The notes: a model not told the origin generated them from the sequence alone. 64,000 nt of DNA from Halobacillus kuroshimensis DSM 18393 (GCF_000425705.1 NZ_AUDY01000008.1:496001-560000); one strand, 5' to 3'; positions 42,780 to 55,122 are shown, numbered from the stretch's first letter. A program made the numbers and translations.

Positions 42780-44501
42780 ATGTTTGAAAAACGTACAGGA
42801 GCATTACTGACACAGCAGTTGATCGACTGGGGTGTGGATCATGTATACGGCATGCCTGGTGATTCAATAAATGAATTGATTGATGATTTAAGAAAAAGAA
42901 AGGACGAAATCGAATTTCTTCAAGTCCGCCATGAGGAGACTGGTGCTCTGTCGGCAGCCGCATATGCGAAGCTTACCGGAAAACTTGGTGTGACAATGGG
43001 GATAGCCGGTCCTGGAGCCATCCATCTATTAAATGGACTTTATGATGCGAAGGCTGATGGGGCCCCGGTCCTCGCTATCGTGGGACAGGTACACAGCGAG
43101 GAAATTGGAACGGGAGCATTTCAGGAAATTAATCTGGAGCGTATGTTTGATGATGTATCGGTTTTTAATCAACGGGCGGAAACAGAAGAGCAGCTCCCGG
43201 ATCTGCTGGACCAGGCAGTGAAGGAAGCTTATGCCAATAAGGGTGTTTCTGTATTGATTGTCCCGGATGATTTATTCGCTAAAAAGCAGAGCGATAACAC
43301 GAGACGGACATCAGGGGAGTTCTTCAAACCTGAAATTTTCCCTCGTCAAAAACATTTAAACGAGGCAAGGAAACTGATTGAGAAGTCGGAAAAACCGTTG
43401 ATTCTGGCAGGACAGGGAACAAAGTCTTCAGCCAATGAACTGATTGCCTTTGCTGAAACCATCAAAGCGCCGATCATTATGAGCCTGCTCGGAAAAGGGA
43501 TTATTCCCGATAATCACCCGTATTGTCTCGGACAGCACGGGCAAATTGGTACCAAACCAGCGTATCATGCGATGAAGGAAACCGACCTTCTCATCTTGGT
43601 CGGTACCCAGTTTCCATATCGTGACTTTCTCCCGGAACAAGTGAATGCCATTCAGATTGATCGGGAGCCCGCTCACCTTGGGAAGCACTATCCGATTACA
43701 ACCGGCCTTGCCGGAGACAGCCGGGAAACTCTGCAGGCGCTGACAGACGTGATCGAACCAGTGGAAGAACGCAGCTACCTGTCTTACTATCAGGAAAAGA
43801 TGAAGGATTGGCGTATTGCTGTACAGGAGGAAAAGAGAAGGGAAGAGGACCCTCTTCACGCTCCACAAGTGATGTATGAATTGGAAAAACATTTGAAGCC
43901 GGGAGCAGTCGTTTCCGGAGATGTTGGGAACGTTACCGTATGGCTCACACGCTTCCTTCATCTCGTTAACCAGAAATTCCTTATTTCCGGCTGGCTTGGA
44001 ACCATGGGGAGTGGACTCCCAGGTGCCATAGCAGCGCAGAAAGCTCATCCGGAAAAGCAGGTGGTCGGAGTATCGGGAGACGGTGGATTTTCCATGGTCA
44101 TGCATGATTTCGTCACCGCTGTTAAATACGAACTGCCGATTAAAATGGTTGTTCTGAATAACAGTAAGATCGGGATGATCAAGTATGAGCAGGAACAGAT
44201 GGGACACTTGAATTATGCAACAAACCTTGGTGAAGTGGATTTTGCCAAATTTGCTGAAGCCTGCGGAGCAGAAGGCTACCGTATTGAGTCCTATGAAGAA
44301 CTTGGGACCAAAATGAAACAGGCATTCCTATCTGATAAACCGGTTCTGATTGATGTAGTCATTGAAGACCAGGCTCCACTTCCAGGGAAAATTGATTACA
44401 CATCTGCTGTGAATTATTCGAAGTATATCGTCAAGGAATTCTTTGAATCCGGGACGCTGGACCTCCCTGACCTTAAGAAATCCATTCAACGTTTATTCTA
44501 A
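42780..44501 (+). CDS. Pyruvate oxidase-like ThDP enzyme (YdaP)
   Basis: 573 residues (B. subtilis YdaP 574). Thiamine-diphosphate enzyme of the pyruvate oxidase/acetolactate synthase family: the catalytic Glu is in QVRHEETGALSAAAYAKLTG, a central FAD/nucleotide domain lies around 190-330, and the ThDP motif GDGGFSMVMHDFVTAVKY-NN is at about 440-475. It probably oxidises pyruvate to acetate/acetyl-phosphate at the membrane. ATG 42780 is about nine bases after AAAGG; ATG 42771 is too close. In B. subtilis ydaP belongs to the general stress (sigma-B) regulon; no such promoter could be confirmed here. Confidence 0.86.
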   Translation: MFEKRTGALLTQQLIDWGVDHVYGMPGDSINELIDDLRKRKDEIEFLQVRHEETGALSAAAYAKLTGKLGVTMGIAGPGAIHLLNGLYDAKADGAPVLAIVGQVHSEEIGTGAFQEINLERMFDDVSVFNQRAETEEQLPDLLDQAVKEAYANKGVSVLIVPDDLFAKKQSDNTRRTSGEFFKPEIFPRQKHLNEARKLIEKSEKPLILAGQGTKSSANELIAFAETIKAPIIMSLLGKGIIPDNHPYCLGQHGQIGTKPAYHAMKETDLLILVGTQFPYRDFLPEQVNAIQIDREPAHLGKHYPITTGLAGDSRETLQALTDVIEPVEERSYLSYYQEKMKDWRIAVQEEKRREEDPLHAPQVMYELEKHLKPGAVVSGDVGNVTVWLTRFLHLVNQKFLISGWLGTMGSGLPGAIAAQKAHPEKQVVGVSGDGGFSMVMHDFVTAVKYELPIKMVVLNNSKIGMIKYEQEQMGHLNYATNLGEVDFAKFAEACGAEGYRIESYEELGTKMKQAFLSDKPVLIDVVIEDQAPLPGKIDYTSAVNYSKYIVKEFFESGTLDLPDLKKSIQRLF

Positions 44502-44510
44502 TACAACATC

Positions 44511-44546
44511 AAAAAAGCCCGCTGTCTCTCGACAGCGGGCTTTTTT
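44511..44546. terminator. Terminator shared by the pyruvate oxidase gene and rnjA
   Basis: AAAAAAGCCCGCTGTC / GACAGCGGGCTTTTTT, four-base loop, between converging genes. Confidence 0.92.
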
Positions 44547-44547
44547 A

Positions 44548-46215
44548 TTACACTTCCATAATGATTGGAAGAATCATCGGACGACGTTTTGTTTTTTCAA
44601 ACAGGAACGGCGCGATGGTATCTGTAATTTCATTTTTAATTTCAGACCATTGAGTCGTACGGCGTTCCATCACTTTTTCAACGTGGGAACTGACGAGCTG
44701 CTGGGCCTCTTTGATCAAGTCCTCGGATTCCCTCATGTAGACAAAACCTCGGGAAATGATGTCAGGACCGGAAGCAATCTTAAATTCCTTCATGTTGATA
44801 CTGACCACAACGATGACAAGCCCTTCTTCAGAAAGGATGCGGCGGTCACGGAGAACGATATTTCCAATATCACCGATGCCGCTTCCGTCTACATAAACAG
44901 AGCCGGACGGGATTTTTCCTGCCACAGAGGCTTCTTCCTTGCCTAAGGCAAGCACATCACCGTTATCCATAACGAAGCAGTTCTCTTCCTGAACATCACA
45001 GTCCAGACTCAATTTCACATGTTCTTTCAGCATGCGGTATTCACCGTGAATCGGCATAAAGAACTTCGGCTGCATAAGGCGGAGCATGAGCTTCATTTCT
45101 TCCTGACTGCCGTGTCCGGATGTGTGGATATCATTCAGTGGTCCGTGAATAACATCGGCACCTGCACGGTACAACTTGTTAATGGTACGGCTGACACTAA
45201 TTGTGTTTCCAGGGATTGGGGAAGAAGAGAACACAACGGTGTCGCCTGGTTGAATTTGAATCTGACGGTGGGTACCGTTGGCGATTCTTGACAGGGCGGC
45301 CATCGGTTCACCTTGGGATCCGGTACAAAGGATGACAACTTCGTTTGCCGGCAGACGATTGATCTGCTGGGCATCAATGAATGTATCCTTAGGGGCACGG
45401 ATATATCCAAGTTCCTGACCGATGCGGATGGAAGATTCCATACTACGGCCGAATACGGCAACTTTACGGCCATGTTTAATAGCGGCTTCCACGACCTGTT
45501 GAAGGCGGTGGATGTTCGACGCGAAGGTCGCAAAAATTAAACGGCCGTCCATACGCGTGAAGATGTCATGGATGCTTTGGCCCACAACACGTTCGGATTT
45601 AGTGAAACCAGGAACCTCACTATTGGTACTGTCAGAAAGGAGGGCAAGAACGCCTTCTTTACCGATTTCAGCCATTTTAGCAAGGTTGGCCGGTTCACCT
45701 ACAGGAGTGAAATCAAATTTGAAGTCACCTGTGTGAACGACGTTGCCTGGTGGTGTTTTTACAACGATTCCATAGGAATCAGGGATGCTGTGTGTCGTCC
45801 GGAAAAAGGATACGGACGTTTTGCGGAATTTGATCACGTCTTCTTCCTGAATCGTGTTTAATTTCGCGCTGCGCAGCAGGCCGTGCTCATCCAGTTTATT
45901 ACGGATTAAGCCGATGGCAAGCTTCCCTGCATAGATTGGAATATTGAGTTCACGCAGAAGGTAGGGAATACCACCGATGTGATCTTCGTGACCGTGCGTG
46001 ATGAACAAACCTTTGATTTTATCTTGATTCTGCACGAGATAAGTATAATCCGGAATGACATAGTCGATACCGAGCAGTTCGTCTTCCGGGAACTTAATCC
46101 CTGCATCAATGAGGATGATTTCGTCTTGGAATTGTACGCCGTATGTGTTTTTACCGATTTCACCGAGGCCTCCAAGGGCAAACACGGCGGTCTGGTCATT
46201 TTTCACAAATTTCAT
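44548..46215 (-). CDS. rnjA: Ribonuclease J1
   Basis: 555-residue metallo-beta-lactamase/beta-CASP nuclease with 5'-3' exonuclease and endonuclease activity; main RNA decay and maturation enzyme of Firmicutes. The zinc site HGHEDHIGG is at about residues 74-82, with HTGDFKFDF and the C-terminal [10 protein letters not shown] (beta-CASP). Same size as the B. subtilis enzyme. It lies three bases after the rpoY stop, with GGAG inside rpoY, so the two are co-translated. Confidence 0.96.
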   Translation of the reverse strand: MKFVKNDQTAVFALGGLGEIGKNTYGVQFQDEIILIDAGIKFPEDELLGIDYVIPDYTYLVQNQDKIKGLFITHGHEDHIGGIPYLLRELNIPIYAGKLAIGLIRNKLDEHGLLRSAKLNTIQEEDVIKFRKTSVSFFRTTHSIPDSYGIVVKTPPGNVVHTGDFKFDFTPVGEPANLAKMAEIGKEGVLALLSDSTNSEVPGFTKSERVVGQSIHDIFTRMDGRLIFATFASNIHRLQQVVEAAIKHGRKVAVFGRSMESSIRIGQELGYIRAPKDTFIDAQQINRLPANEVVILCTGSQGEPMAALSRIANGTHRQIQIQPGDTVVFSSSPIPGNTISVSRTINKLYRAGADVIHGPLNDIHTSGHGSQEEMKLMLRLMQPKFFMPIHGEYRMLKEHVKLSLDCDVQEENCFVMDNGDVLALGKEEASVAGKIPSGSVYVDGSGIGDIGNIVLRDRRILSEEGLVIVVVSINMKEFKIASGPDIISRGFVYMRESEDLIKEAQQLVSSHVEKVMERRTTQWSEIKNEITDTIAPFLFEKTKRRPMILPIIMEV

Positions 46216-46218
46216 CGG

Positions 46219-46428
46219 TTAAAACTGCTCCAGCCTGAAATCTTCGGATTGCTGCTCATATGCCAGGTGATCCTCATCAAGCACCTGGATATATTCAATA
46301 TTAAATCCTGCATTTTTTAATTTTTCACGTACTTGTCTTTCGGTTTCCGCTTCCAGGTACATGCTGTCTGTACGTTCGCGGACAGGAACTTCAGTATCAA
46401 GCTCCTGATACAATACTTTGAATATCAT
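46219..46428 (-). CDS. rpoY: RNA polymerase epsilon subunit
   Basis: 69 residues, identical in length to B. subtilis RpoY (YkzG). MIFKVLYQELDTEVPVRERTDSMYLEA start and FNIEYIQVLDEDHLAYEQ end are typical. It binds RNA polymerase near the beta' jaw. The correct start is 46428 after AGGAGCG; the frame extends upstream to 46548 without support. The rpoY-rnjA pair is conserved across Bacilli. Confidence 0.93.
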   Translation of the reverse strand: MIFKVLYQELDTEVPVRERTDSMYLEAETERQVREKLKNAGFNIEYIQVLDEDHLAYEQQSEDFRLEQF

Positions 46429-46552
46429 TACGTTATCGCTCCTAACTAGATATAATTTCCACATTCTTGTCCTCTCATCATCATAGCACGATTCCAGCGT
46501 GTATGGTAATGATTCTTGTATGCGCAGGTGGCCGTACACCTGAAACAATGAT

Positions 46553-46624
46553 TTACGCGTATGTCTTCCGCTTCATGAAATTTTTCCAACGTTTTCTAAG
46601 CTTTCTTCTCAGACGCTTCATCAT
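46553..46624 (-). CDS. Possible 23-residue arginine/lysine-rich peptide
   Basis: Frame MMKRLRRKLRKRWKNFMKRK followed by three residues; 12 of 23 residues are basic. AAAGGGGATGG precedes the ATG by about ten bases. It lies 124 bases upstream of rpoY on the same strand in otherwise empty DNA (46429-46865). It may be a real micropeptide, a leader, or chance. Confidence 0.3.
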   Translation of the reverse strand: MMKRLRRKLRKRWKNFMKRKTYA

Positions 46625-46865
46625 TTGCATCCATCCCCTTTATGTTGATGAAGAAAACGCCAAAAACGTTAAACCGCCCAATCCCTGTTATCTCTAGTAT
46701 AATACGGTTTGTGAAAGAATGAAACATTTACATTTTATATTTTGTCATTATGGTGTGTTTTTCTTCTCAAACCTATCCACTCATGCTACAGTATAGCCAA
46801 AGAGCAGGACATGCTATGATAAGAGCGTAGAAATGAAAGAATTTGAATATGCAGGAGGAACGCTT

Positions 46866-47642
46866 ATGGATAAGAAAATTGCCTTTTTTGATATTGATGG
46901 AACACTGCTTGACCATGATAAAAAGCTTCCGGAGAAGACGAAAAAAGCGGTTCAGGACCTGAAGGATCAAGGCGTTTACTGTGCCATTGCCACAGGACGT
47001 GCTCCTTTTATGTACAAAGAGCTGAGAGAAGAACTTGGAATCGATTCCTATATCAGTTTCAACGGCCAGTATGTTGTTTTCGAAGGGGAGGAAGTCTATA
47101 CGAACCCCCTCTCAGGGACTGATCTTGAAAAACTGCATGCACATGCAGAATCCAATGATCATCCGATGGTGTTCATGAACCATGAGGAAATGAGGGCCTC
47201 CACACCGGATCATGAAGATATTTCTTCCAGTCTCGGAACATTATACATTGATCATCCTGATGAAGATGCGTCTTTTTATAAAGGAAGAAACATTTATCAG
47301 TCCCTTATTTTCTGTGAAGGCGATGAAATTGAAGAGTACAGGGAAGCCTTTCCGGCCTTTGATTATATCCGCTGGCACCCGGTGTCCTGTGATGTGCTTC
47401 CCCGTGGAGGGTCGAAGGCAGAGGGGATTAAGAAACTCGTAGAAGCTGCCGGCCTCCGGATGGAGGACACTTTTGCCTTTGGAGATGGATTGAATGATAT
47501 TGAAATGATCCGGGAAGTCGGAACGGGTGTAGCTATGGGGAATGCCGTTTCCGAAACGAAGGCTGTGAGCGATTTTGTTACGGTTGATGTCGGGGAGGAC
47601 GGCCTGTCCCACGCGATATATGAACTTGGTTTATTAAAATAA
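46866..47642 (+). CDS. ykrA: HAD-superfamily Cof-type phosphatase, YkrA-like
   Basis: 258-residue type IIB HAD hydrolase. Motif I DIDGTLLDHDKK, motif II ATGR, motif III Lys in the GGSKAEGIKKL block and motif IV FGDGLNDIEMI are present, with a C2B cap between (about 85-185). Probable sugar-phosphate or FMN-type phosphatase; the substrate is unknown. GGAGGAACG precedes the ATG, and an extended -10 (TGCTATGAT, about 46812) lies upstream. Position between rpoY and def matches B. subtilis. Confidence 0.9.
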   Translation: MDKKIAFFDIDGTLLDHDKKLPEKTKKAVQDLKDQGVYCAIATGRAPFMYKELREELGIDSYISFNGQYVVFEGEEVYTNPLSGTDLEKLHAHAESNDHPMVFMNHEEMRASTPDHEDISSSLGTLYIDHPDEDASFYKGRNIYQSLIFCEGDEIEEYREAFPAFDYIRWHPVSCDVLPRGGSKAEGIKKLVEAAGLRMEDTFAFGDGLNDIEMIREVGTGVAMGNAVSETKAVSDFVTVDVGEDGLSHAIYELGLLK

Positions 47643-47644
47643 TG

Positions 47645-47681
47645 AAAAGAGCGCCGCTGAGTGATCAGACGGCGCTCTTTT
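47645..47681. terminator. Terminator shared by ykrA and def
   Basis: AAAAGAGCGCCG / CGGCGCTCTTTT stem between converging genes. Confidence 0.88.
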
Positions 47682-47682
47682 A

Positions 47683-48237
47683 TTAACGATCGGCGGGTGT
47701 GGCGTTTTCAGGTTCTTTAAACGGCTGCTCCTGGTCGATGTGATCGTAGAACATCACTCCGTGAAGGTGATCGATTTCGTGTTGAAAGACAATGGCCGCG
47801 TAATCCTTCAACCGAAGTTTCACATCATTTCCTTCCAAATCTGTCGCTTTTACTGTGATTCTCCGGTACCTTGGGACATACCCGGGCACTTCACGGTCGA
47901 CAGAAAGACAACCTTCTCCAGTGGATAGATACGTACGCTCCACCGAGTGACTGACTATACGGGGATTGAACAGACCGTAACTGTATAGTTTATCTTTCAT
48001 ATCTGTAAAATGTACGGCCAGCATCCGCTTGTTCACATTAATCTGTGGTGCTGCGAGGCCGACACCGGGACGCAGGCCGTAGCGGCTGCACACCTGTTCA
48101 TCCTGGCTGTTTTTTAAGTATTGGACCATTTCCTCCAATGTTTTCTTATCTTCTTCGGAAGGAGGGAGGGGTACTTCTTCCGTGACTGTCCTTAAAGCGG
48201 GGTGACCCTCGCGGACAATATCGTCCATTGTGATCAT
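47683..48237 (-). CDS. def: Peptide deformylase
   Basis: Removes the N-formyl group from new proteins; 184 residues, same as B. subtilis DefB (YkrB). The three metal-site motifs are intact: [18 protein letters not shown] and [10 protein letters not shown]. The insertion-bearing N-terminal region ([22 protein letters not shown]) marks the type II enzyme of Gram-positives. AAAGGATG precedes ATG 48237; the frame from 48255 adds six unsupported codons. Confidence 0.95.
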   Translation of the reverse strand: MITMDDIVREGHPALRTVTEEVPLPPSEEDKKTLEEMVQYLKNSQDEQVCSRYGLRPGVGLAAPQINVNKRMLAVHFTDMKDKLYSYGLFNPRIVSHSVERTYLSTGEGCLSVDREVPGYVPRYRRITVKATDLEGNDVKLRLKDYAAIVFQHEIDHLHGVMFYDHIDQEQPFKEPENATPADR

Positions 48238-48392
48238 GAAACAACATCCTTTCAAGCTTATATCTTCATCTGTATTTCCATTGACAGGGCAGGTGAATCA
48301 ATTCGGTACTTTTCAATTCCTGCCAATTATTATACTATTGTAGATATGCTTAGTTTACAATAATGTGTCAGGGATTACGAGGGGGAAATGTT

Positions 48393-49088
48393 GTGCGATT
48401 ACATACGATGATCGGAGCGCTTGCTGCAGCGGCCTTAGTTATGACAGGCTGTTCCAATCAGGCTCCGGAAGAACAAATTTACGAGCATTTGGAAGAAGCC
48501 GTTTCACAGGAAGAAACCTTCCGGGAACAGCAGGAGCCGATGGTTGAACTGGAAGAGCAGGAACAACAGCTTTATGACGAAATCATTGCCTTGGATATGG
48601 ATCAGTTTGATCAGATCAAAGAAAAATCAGAGGAAGCAGCAGGCATCGTGGAGGAGCGCCGGAACAAGCTGGAGCTCGAAAAAGAAAGCATCGATGCTGC
48701 TAAAGCTGAATTTGATGAGATTAAATCTCCTGTAGAAGATCTTGGCGAAGAAAATCAGGAAGCTCAGGAAAAAGCGCAGGAGCTTATTGATGTTATGGAG
48801 AAACGATACAGTACATATGAAGAGTTATACAGTGCTTATGACGAGGCACTCACGCTTGATGCGGAATTGTATGAAATGACGCAGAAGGAAGACCTGAAGG
48901 AAGAGAACTTGAAATCACAGGTCGAGAAGATTAATGAAAGCTACAATAAGGTCATAGAAAAGAACGAAGTGTTTAACCAGTATACAGATGAATACAACAC
49001 CTTGAAGAAAGAGCTTTATGAGACAATGGAGCTCGATGTGACCTATGAAGAATCTGGAGAGGACACATCAGAGGAAGAAGCTTCATAA
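48393..49088 (+). CDS. ykyA: Coiled-coil lipoprotein, YkyA-like
   Basis: 231 residues. Signal peptide with lipobox ALVMTGC (lipid Cys at about 20), then an almost wholly helical, very acidic coiled coil to residue 210 and a disordered Glu-rich end (ESGEDTSEEE). This matches YkyA of B. subtilis, upstream of pdhA there as well. GTG 48393 is seven bases after GAGGGGG. It is a putative cell-wall-binding lipoprotein; function unknown. Confidence 0.86.
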   Translation: MRLHTMIGALAAAALVMTGCSNQAPEEQIYEHLEEAVSQEETFREQQEPMVELEEQEQQLYDEIIALDMDQFDQIKEKSEEAAGIVEERRNKLELEKESIDAAKAEFDEIKSPVEDLGEENQEAQEKAQELIDVMEKRYSTYEELYSAYDEALTLDAELYEMTQKEDLKEENLKSQVEKINESYNKVIEKNEVFNQYTDEYNTLKKELYETMELDVTYEESGEDTSEEEAS

Positions 49089-49130
49089 CAACAAAAGGCC
49101 CGCTTGCACATGTGAGCGGGCCTTTTGTTG
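49088..49130 (+). terminator. Terminator of ykyA
   Basis: AACAACAAAAGGCCCGCT / AGCGGGCCTTTTGTTG stem around a loop, followed by T-run. Confidence 0.9.
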
Positions 49131-50724
<1,594 letters not shown>

Positions 50725-50727
50725 ATC

Positions 50728-51705
50728 ATGGCACAAATGACAATGATTCAAGCCATCACAGACGCGATGCGCACAGAACTTAAAAATGATGAAAACGTGC
50801 TGATCTATGGTGAAGACGTTGGTCAAAACGGCGGAGTATTCCGTGCTACTGAAGGTCTTCAAAAAGAGTTCGGCGAAGATCGTGTATTCGATACACCCCT
50901 AGCTGAATCCGGAATCGGCGGTATGTCCATCGGACTTGCCCTCACTGGTTTCCGTCCAGTACCAGAAATTCAATTCTTCGGCTTCGTATATGAAGTCATG
51001 GATGCGATCAGCGGCCAAATGGCTCGTTACCGTTACCGTTCCGGTGGTACACGTCCGATGCCGATCACTGTACGTTCTCCATTCGGCGGCGGTGTTCACA
51101 CGCCTGAACTTCACGCCGACAGCCTTGAAGGTCTAATGGCACAGCAGCCTGGTCTGCGTGTAGTTATTCCATCCAACCCTTACGATGCCAAAGGTCTTTT
51201 GATCTCTTCCATCCGTAATAATGATCCAGTTATCTTCCTTGAGCACATGAAGCTCTACCGTTCTTTCCGTGAAGAAGTACCGGAAGAAGAGTACACAGTA
51301 GATCTGGACAAAGCAGCAGTTAAGCGTGAAGGTACAGACGTAACACTTGTCGCTTACGGTGCTATGGTTCATTCTTCCCTTAAAGCGGCAGAAGAACTTG
51401 AGAAAAATGGAATCAGCGCTGAGGTTCTTGACCTTCGTACGGTTTCCCCAGTGGACTACGAAACAATCCTTGCTTCTGTGAAGAAGACAAACCGTGCCGT
51501 TGTTGTGCAGGAAGCACAAAAACAGGCAGGAATTGCTTCCAACATTGTAGCTGAAATCCAGGAAAAAGCGATTCTTCACCTTGAGGCACCAGTCCTGCGT
51601 GTAGCTGCACCAGACACGGTTTATGCATTTACTCAAGCGGAAGAAGTATGGCTTCCTAACCACAACACGATCGTTGAAAAAGTCAACGACGTTATGAACT
51701 TTTAA
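50728..51705 (+). CDS. pdhB: Pyruvate dehydrogenase E1 beta subunit
   Basis: 325 residues, transketolase-like pyrimidine-binding domain plus C-terminal domain. [18 protein letters not shown], the catalytic Glu region [17 protein letters not shown] and [17 protein letters not shown] are the family blocks. Three bases separate the pdhA stop from its start, with AAAAGGAG inside pdhA. It forms the alpha2beta2 E1 with PdhA. Confidence 0.96.
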   Translation: MAQMTMIQAITDAMRTELKNDENVLIYGEDVGQNGGVFRATEGLQKEFGEDRVFDTPLAESGIGGMSIGLALTGFRPVPEIQFFGFVYEVMDAISGQMARYRYRSGGTRPMPITVRSPFGGGVHTPELHADSLEGLMAQQPGLRVVIPSNPYDAKGLLISSIRNNDPVIFLEHMKLYRSFREEVPEEEYTVDLDKAAVKREGTDVTLVAYGAMVHSSLKAAEELEKNGISAEVLDLRTVSPVDYETILASVKKTNRAVVVQEAQKQAGIASNIVAEIQEKAILHLEAPVLRVAAPDTVYAFTQAEEVWLPNHNTIVEKVNDVMNF

Positions 51706-51734
51706 TTATCTCTAATTACTAGGAGGGAATACCC

Positions 51735-53030
51735 GTGGCATTTGAATTTAAACTGCCTGATATCGGTGAAGGTATCCACGAAGGTGAAATTGCAAAGTGG
51801 TTCGTCAAACCGGGCGACGAAGTAAAAGAAGACGATGTACTCTGTGAAGTACAGAACGACAAAGCCGTTGTTGAAATTCCTTCACAAGTGGATGGTACTG
51901 TAAAAGAAATTCACGTTGACGAAGGCGAGACTACAACAGTTGGAACAGTGATCATTACCATTGATGACGGTTCTGAAGACACTGGTTCTTCTGAAGCTCC
52001 TCAAGAAGAGAGTAAAGAAGAAGCAGAGGCTCCTAAAGAAGAAAGCAAAGAAGAAAAAACTGACCAGCCGGCTGCAGCTTCTGCAGACGTAGACGAAGAC
52101 AAGCGTGTCATCGCTATGCCGTCTGTACGTAAGTTTGCCCGCGACAATGATGTTGAAATCCGTCAGGTTCAAGGCTCTGGAAAAAATGGCCGTGTTCTTA
52201 AGGAAGATATTGAAAGCTTCATGAACGGTGGACAAGCGGAATCAGCTTCTTCTGAAGCTCCGGCACAGGAAGAGAAACAGGAAGAAGCAGCATCCAGCAA
52301 ACCGGCAGCACCAGCTGCAGGCGAAGCTTATCCAGAAACTCGTGAGAAGATGAGCGGAATCCGTAAAGCGATCTCCAAAGCTATGGTGAACTCCAAGCAT
52401 ACAGCTCCTCACGTAACATTAATGGACGAAGTGGATGTTTCTGAACTTGTTGCGCACCGTAAGAAATTCAAGAGCGTAGCTGCAGAACAGGATATCAAGC
52501 TGACTTACCTTCCATATGTTGTGAAGTCCCTTGTTTCTACACTGAAGAAATTCCCTGTTCTAAATACGTCTATTGACGACAATACAGATGAAATTATTCA
52601 GAAACACTACTATAATATTGGTATTGCTGCAGATACAGAAAAAGGTCTGATGGTTCCTGTTGTTAAAGATGCGGATCGTAAGTCTGTATTCTCTATCTCA
52701 AGTGAAATCAATGAACTGGCTGTTAAAGCCCGTGATGGTAAACTTTCTGGTGAAGAGATGAAAGGTGCTTCCACAACGATTACGAATATCGGTTCTGCCG
52801 GTGGTCAGTGGTTTACACCAGTTATCAACCACCCTGAAGTAGCTATTCTAGGAATCGGCCGTATCGCTGATAAGCCGATCGTACGCGATGGTGAAGTCGT
52901 AGTGGCTCCAGTTCTTGCTATTTCCCTAAGCTTTGACCACCGTATTATTGACGGTGCAACAGCTCAGCACGCAATGAACAACATCAAGCGTTTACTGAAC
53001 GATCCACAACTAATTATGATGGAGGCGTAA
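51735..53030 (+). CDS. pdhC: Dihydrolipoyl acetyltransferase (E2 of PDH)
   Basis: 431 residues: one N-terminal lipoyl domain (1-78, lipoylated Lys43 in [11 protein letters not shown]), a Glu/Ser/Ala-rich linker, a peripheral subunit-binding domain (about 120-155, [14 protein letters not shown]), a second linker, and the catalytic domain (about 200-431) with active-site His and Asp in [12 protein letters not shown]. Forms the core of the complex. AGGAGGG precedes the start. Confidence 0.96.
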   Translation: MAFEFKLPDIGEGIHEGEIAKWFVKPGDEVKEDDVLCEVQNDKAVVEIPSQVDGTVKEIHVDEGETTTVGTVIITIDDGSEDTGSSEAPQEESKEEAEAPKEESKEEKTDQPAAASADVDEDKRVIAMPSVRKFARDNDVEIRQVQGSGKNGRVLKEDIESFMNGGQAESASSEAPAQEEKQEEAASSKPAAPAAGEAYPETREKMSGIRKAISKAMVNSKHTAPHVTLMDEVDVSELVAHRKKFKSVAAEQDIKLTYLPYVVKSLVSTLKKFPVLNTSIDDNTDEIIQKHYYNIGIAADTEKGLMVPVVKDADRKSVFSISSEINELAVKARDGKLSGEEMKGASTTITNIGSAGGQWFTPVINHPEVAILGIGRIADKPIVRDGEVVVAPVLAISLSFDHRIIDGATAQHAMNNIKRLLNDPQLIMMEA

Positions 53031-53033
53031 AGT

Positions 53034-54443
53034 ATGGTAGTAGGAGATTTCCCAATTGAACTAGACACATTAGTAGTAGGTGCGGGCCCAGGCGGTTATG
53101 TTGCTGCCATCCGCGCCGCCCAGACGGGTCAGAAAGTAACCATCGTTGATAAGGGCAACCTTGGCGGTGTCTGCTTGAACGTCGGTTGTGTACCTTCAAA
53201 AGCATTGATTCAGGCTGGTCACCGTTATGAGCATGCTAAAGGTGCCGACGACATGGGTATCCAATCTGAAAATACAACGGTTGACTTCTCCAAGGTCCAG
53301 GAATGGAAGAGCGGCGTTGTAAACAAACTTACCGGCGGTGTTGAAGGCCTTCTTAAAGGAAATAAAGTAGACATCGTAAAAGGCGAAGTATACTTTGTCG
53401 ATAAAAACACGGTGCGCGTGATGGATGAGAAAAACTCTCAAACCTACACGTTCAACAATGTGATTATTGCAACAGGATCCCGTCCAATTGAACTTCCAAA
53501 CTTCAAGTTCTCTGACCGCGTGCTTGATTCTACAGGAGCTCTCTCTCTTCAGGAAGTTCCTAAGAAGCTTGTCGTCATCGGAGGAGGGTACATCGGTACG
53601 GAGCTTGGTACAGCTTACGCAAACTTCGATACGGAAGTAACCATCCTTGAAGGTATGAAAGATATCCTTGGCGGATTCGAAAAACAAATGTCTTCCATTG
53701 TGAAGAAACGTCTGAAGAAAAAAGGCGTTGCCATCGAAACGAACGCTATGGCTCAGGGTGTTGAAGAAACAGAAAACGGTGTAACCGTAACCTATGAAGT
53801 AAAAGGGGAAACGAAAACCGTCGACGCTGATTACGTTCTTGTAACTGTTGGACGCCGTCCGAACACAGATGAAATCGGTCTTGAAGATCTTGGCTTGAAC
53901 ATGACGGATAAAGGTCTGATTGAAATCGACAACCAATGCCGTACAAACCTAGAAAACGTTTATGCCATTGGTGATATCGTAGCAGGGCCTCCACTTGCTC
54001 ACAAAGCTTCCTACGAAGCGAAAGTGGCTGCTGAAGCTATCGCTGGTGAGAAAACACAGATCGATTACCACGGCATCCCTGCTGTAGTATTCTCTGATCC
54101 AGAGCTTGCTTCTGTTGGTTATACAGAGCAGGAAGCTAAAGACGCTGGTTACGAAGTGAAAGCTTCTAAATTCCCGTTTGCAGCTAATGGTCGTGCGCTT
54201 TCTCTTAACGACAGTGACGGTTTCTTGAAACTTGTTACACGTAAAGATGATGATCTTGTTATCGGTGCTCAAATTGCTGGTCCGAATGCCAGTGATATGA
54301 TCGCTGAGCTTGGCCTTGCCATTGAAGCTGGAATGACTGCTGAAGACTTGGCTCTTACAATCCACGCTCACCCTACACTTGGTGAGATTACGATGGAAGC
54401 TGCTGAAGTTGCTATCGGTCAACCGATTCACATTACAAAGTAA
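53034..54443 (+). CDS. pdhD: Dihydrolipoyl dehydrogenase (E3 of PDH)
   Basis: 469-residue FAD/NAD enzyme reoxidising dihydrolipoamide. FAD fold [17 protein letters not shown], redox disulfide Cys47/Cys52 in [16 protein letters not shown] fold [12 protein letters not shown], second FAD motif [18 protein letters not shown], and catalytic His-Glu in [15 protein letters not shown]. It starts three bases after pdhC and ends the operon at a terminator. Confidence 0.96.
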   Translation: MVVGDFPIELDTLVVGAGPGGYVAAIRAAQTGQKVTIVDKGNLGGVCLNVGCVPSKALIQAGHRYEHAKGADDMGIQSENTTVDFSKVQEWKSGVVNKLTGGVEGLLKGNKVDIVKGEVYFVDKNTVRVMDEKNSQTYTFNNVIIATGSRPIELPNFKFSDRVLDSTGALSLQEVPKKLVVIGGGYIGTELGTAYANFDTEVTILEGMKDILGGFEKQMSSIVKKRLKKKGVAIETNAMAQGVEETENGVTVTYEVKGETKTVDADYVLVTVGRRPNTDEIGLEDLGLNMTDKGLIEIDNQCRTNLENVYAIGDIVAGPPLAHKASYEAKVAAEAIAGEKTQIDYHGIPAVVFSDPELASVGYTEQEAKDAGYEVKASKFPFAANGRALSLNDSDGFLKLVTRKDDDLVIGAQIAGPNASDMIAELGLAIEAGMTAEDLALTIHAHPTLGEITMEAAEVAIGQPIHITK

Positions 54444-54453
54444 TGATTAAAGT

Positions 54454-54488
54454 AAAACTGCCGGACTCTTGTCCGGCAGTTTTTTTTA
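54454..54488 (+). terminator. Terminator of pdhABCD
   Basis: AAAACTGCCGGAC / GTCCGGCAGTTTT, four-base loop, eight T. Confidence 0.92.
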
Positions 54489-54518
54489 TTTCCACATAAA
54501 CGGTGGGTCAGCGTCCCC

Positions 54519-54565
54519 AAACGAAAAGAAGCAGCCCGTCGAGAGCGGCTGCTTCTTTTCGTTTG
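54519..54565. terminator. Long hairpin downstream of the Slp-like gene
   Basis: CAAACGAAAAGAAGCAGCC and its complement, a stem of about 19 bp. No long T-run, but position suggests a terminator for the minus-strand lipoprotein gene. Confidence 0.7.
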
Positions 54566-54581
54566 GATGTATGTTGTTTGT

Positions 54582-54962
54582 TTATGTTCCTGAGAGCACG
54601 AGTGCCTCCTCCAGGGTGGATGAAATTCGATTTTCGGTTTCAATACCGGAAAGCCGGGTAATTGTACGGCCTTCCTTTTTGACAACGAGCATAGGGAGAG
54701 AAGCCCCTTCAATGTCTTCGACATTGTGGGAATCCGTGGTCGTTTGTTTGAATTGCAGACGGTTGTGATCCTGATGCTCTAATTTCCAATTTAAAAGGGC
54801 GGTCATGTAGTTTTCAGCCTTTTCCTCCTGATCCGGATTCGTATAGAGGTACAAATCATAATCATCAGGAGATGTAGAAAGAACCTGGACTTCTTCAGAC
54901 TGACCGATACAGCCCATTAATAGGAGAAGGACAGTGAAGATCATTAGTTTGTTCGTTTGCAT
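54582..54962 (-). CDS. Small lipoprotein, Slp-like
   Basis: 126 residues. Signal peptide with lipobox LLLLMGC (Cys18), then a small alpha/beta domain: YDLYLYTNPDQEEKAENYMTALLNW, ASLPMLVVKKEGRTITRLSGIETENRI, reminiscent of a thioredoxin-like fold without the CXXC. Length and position (after pdhD, before SR1 and speA) match the peptidoglycan-associated lipoprotein gene slp of B. subtilis, but Slp there lies on the same strand as pdhD. GGGAGAG precedes the start. Confidence 0.72.
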   Translation of the reverse strand: MQTNKLMIFTVLLLLMGCIGQSEEVQVLSTSPDDYDLYLYTNPDQEEKAENYMTALLNWKLEHQDHNRLQFKQTTTDSHNVEDIEGASLPMLVVKKEGRTITRLSGIETENRISSTLEEALVLSGT

Positions 54963-55122
54963 GCAGCTTCTCTCCCTTATCTGAGTTCATGTTCAGTTTA
55001 ACAGATGAAGAGGCTGGAACCCGGGTTGTTATGGATTTGTCACAGGAATGAAAGCCTGGTGTTTTATAATGAAAAGAGATGTTAAAAAAGGGGAGGTAAT
55101 CATAAAGAAAGATATTGGATAT

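Noticed and set aside
46219-46548. 109-residue version of the rpoY product
   Set aside because: The extra 40 residues have no ribosome site and are absent from the 69-residue family.
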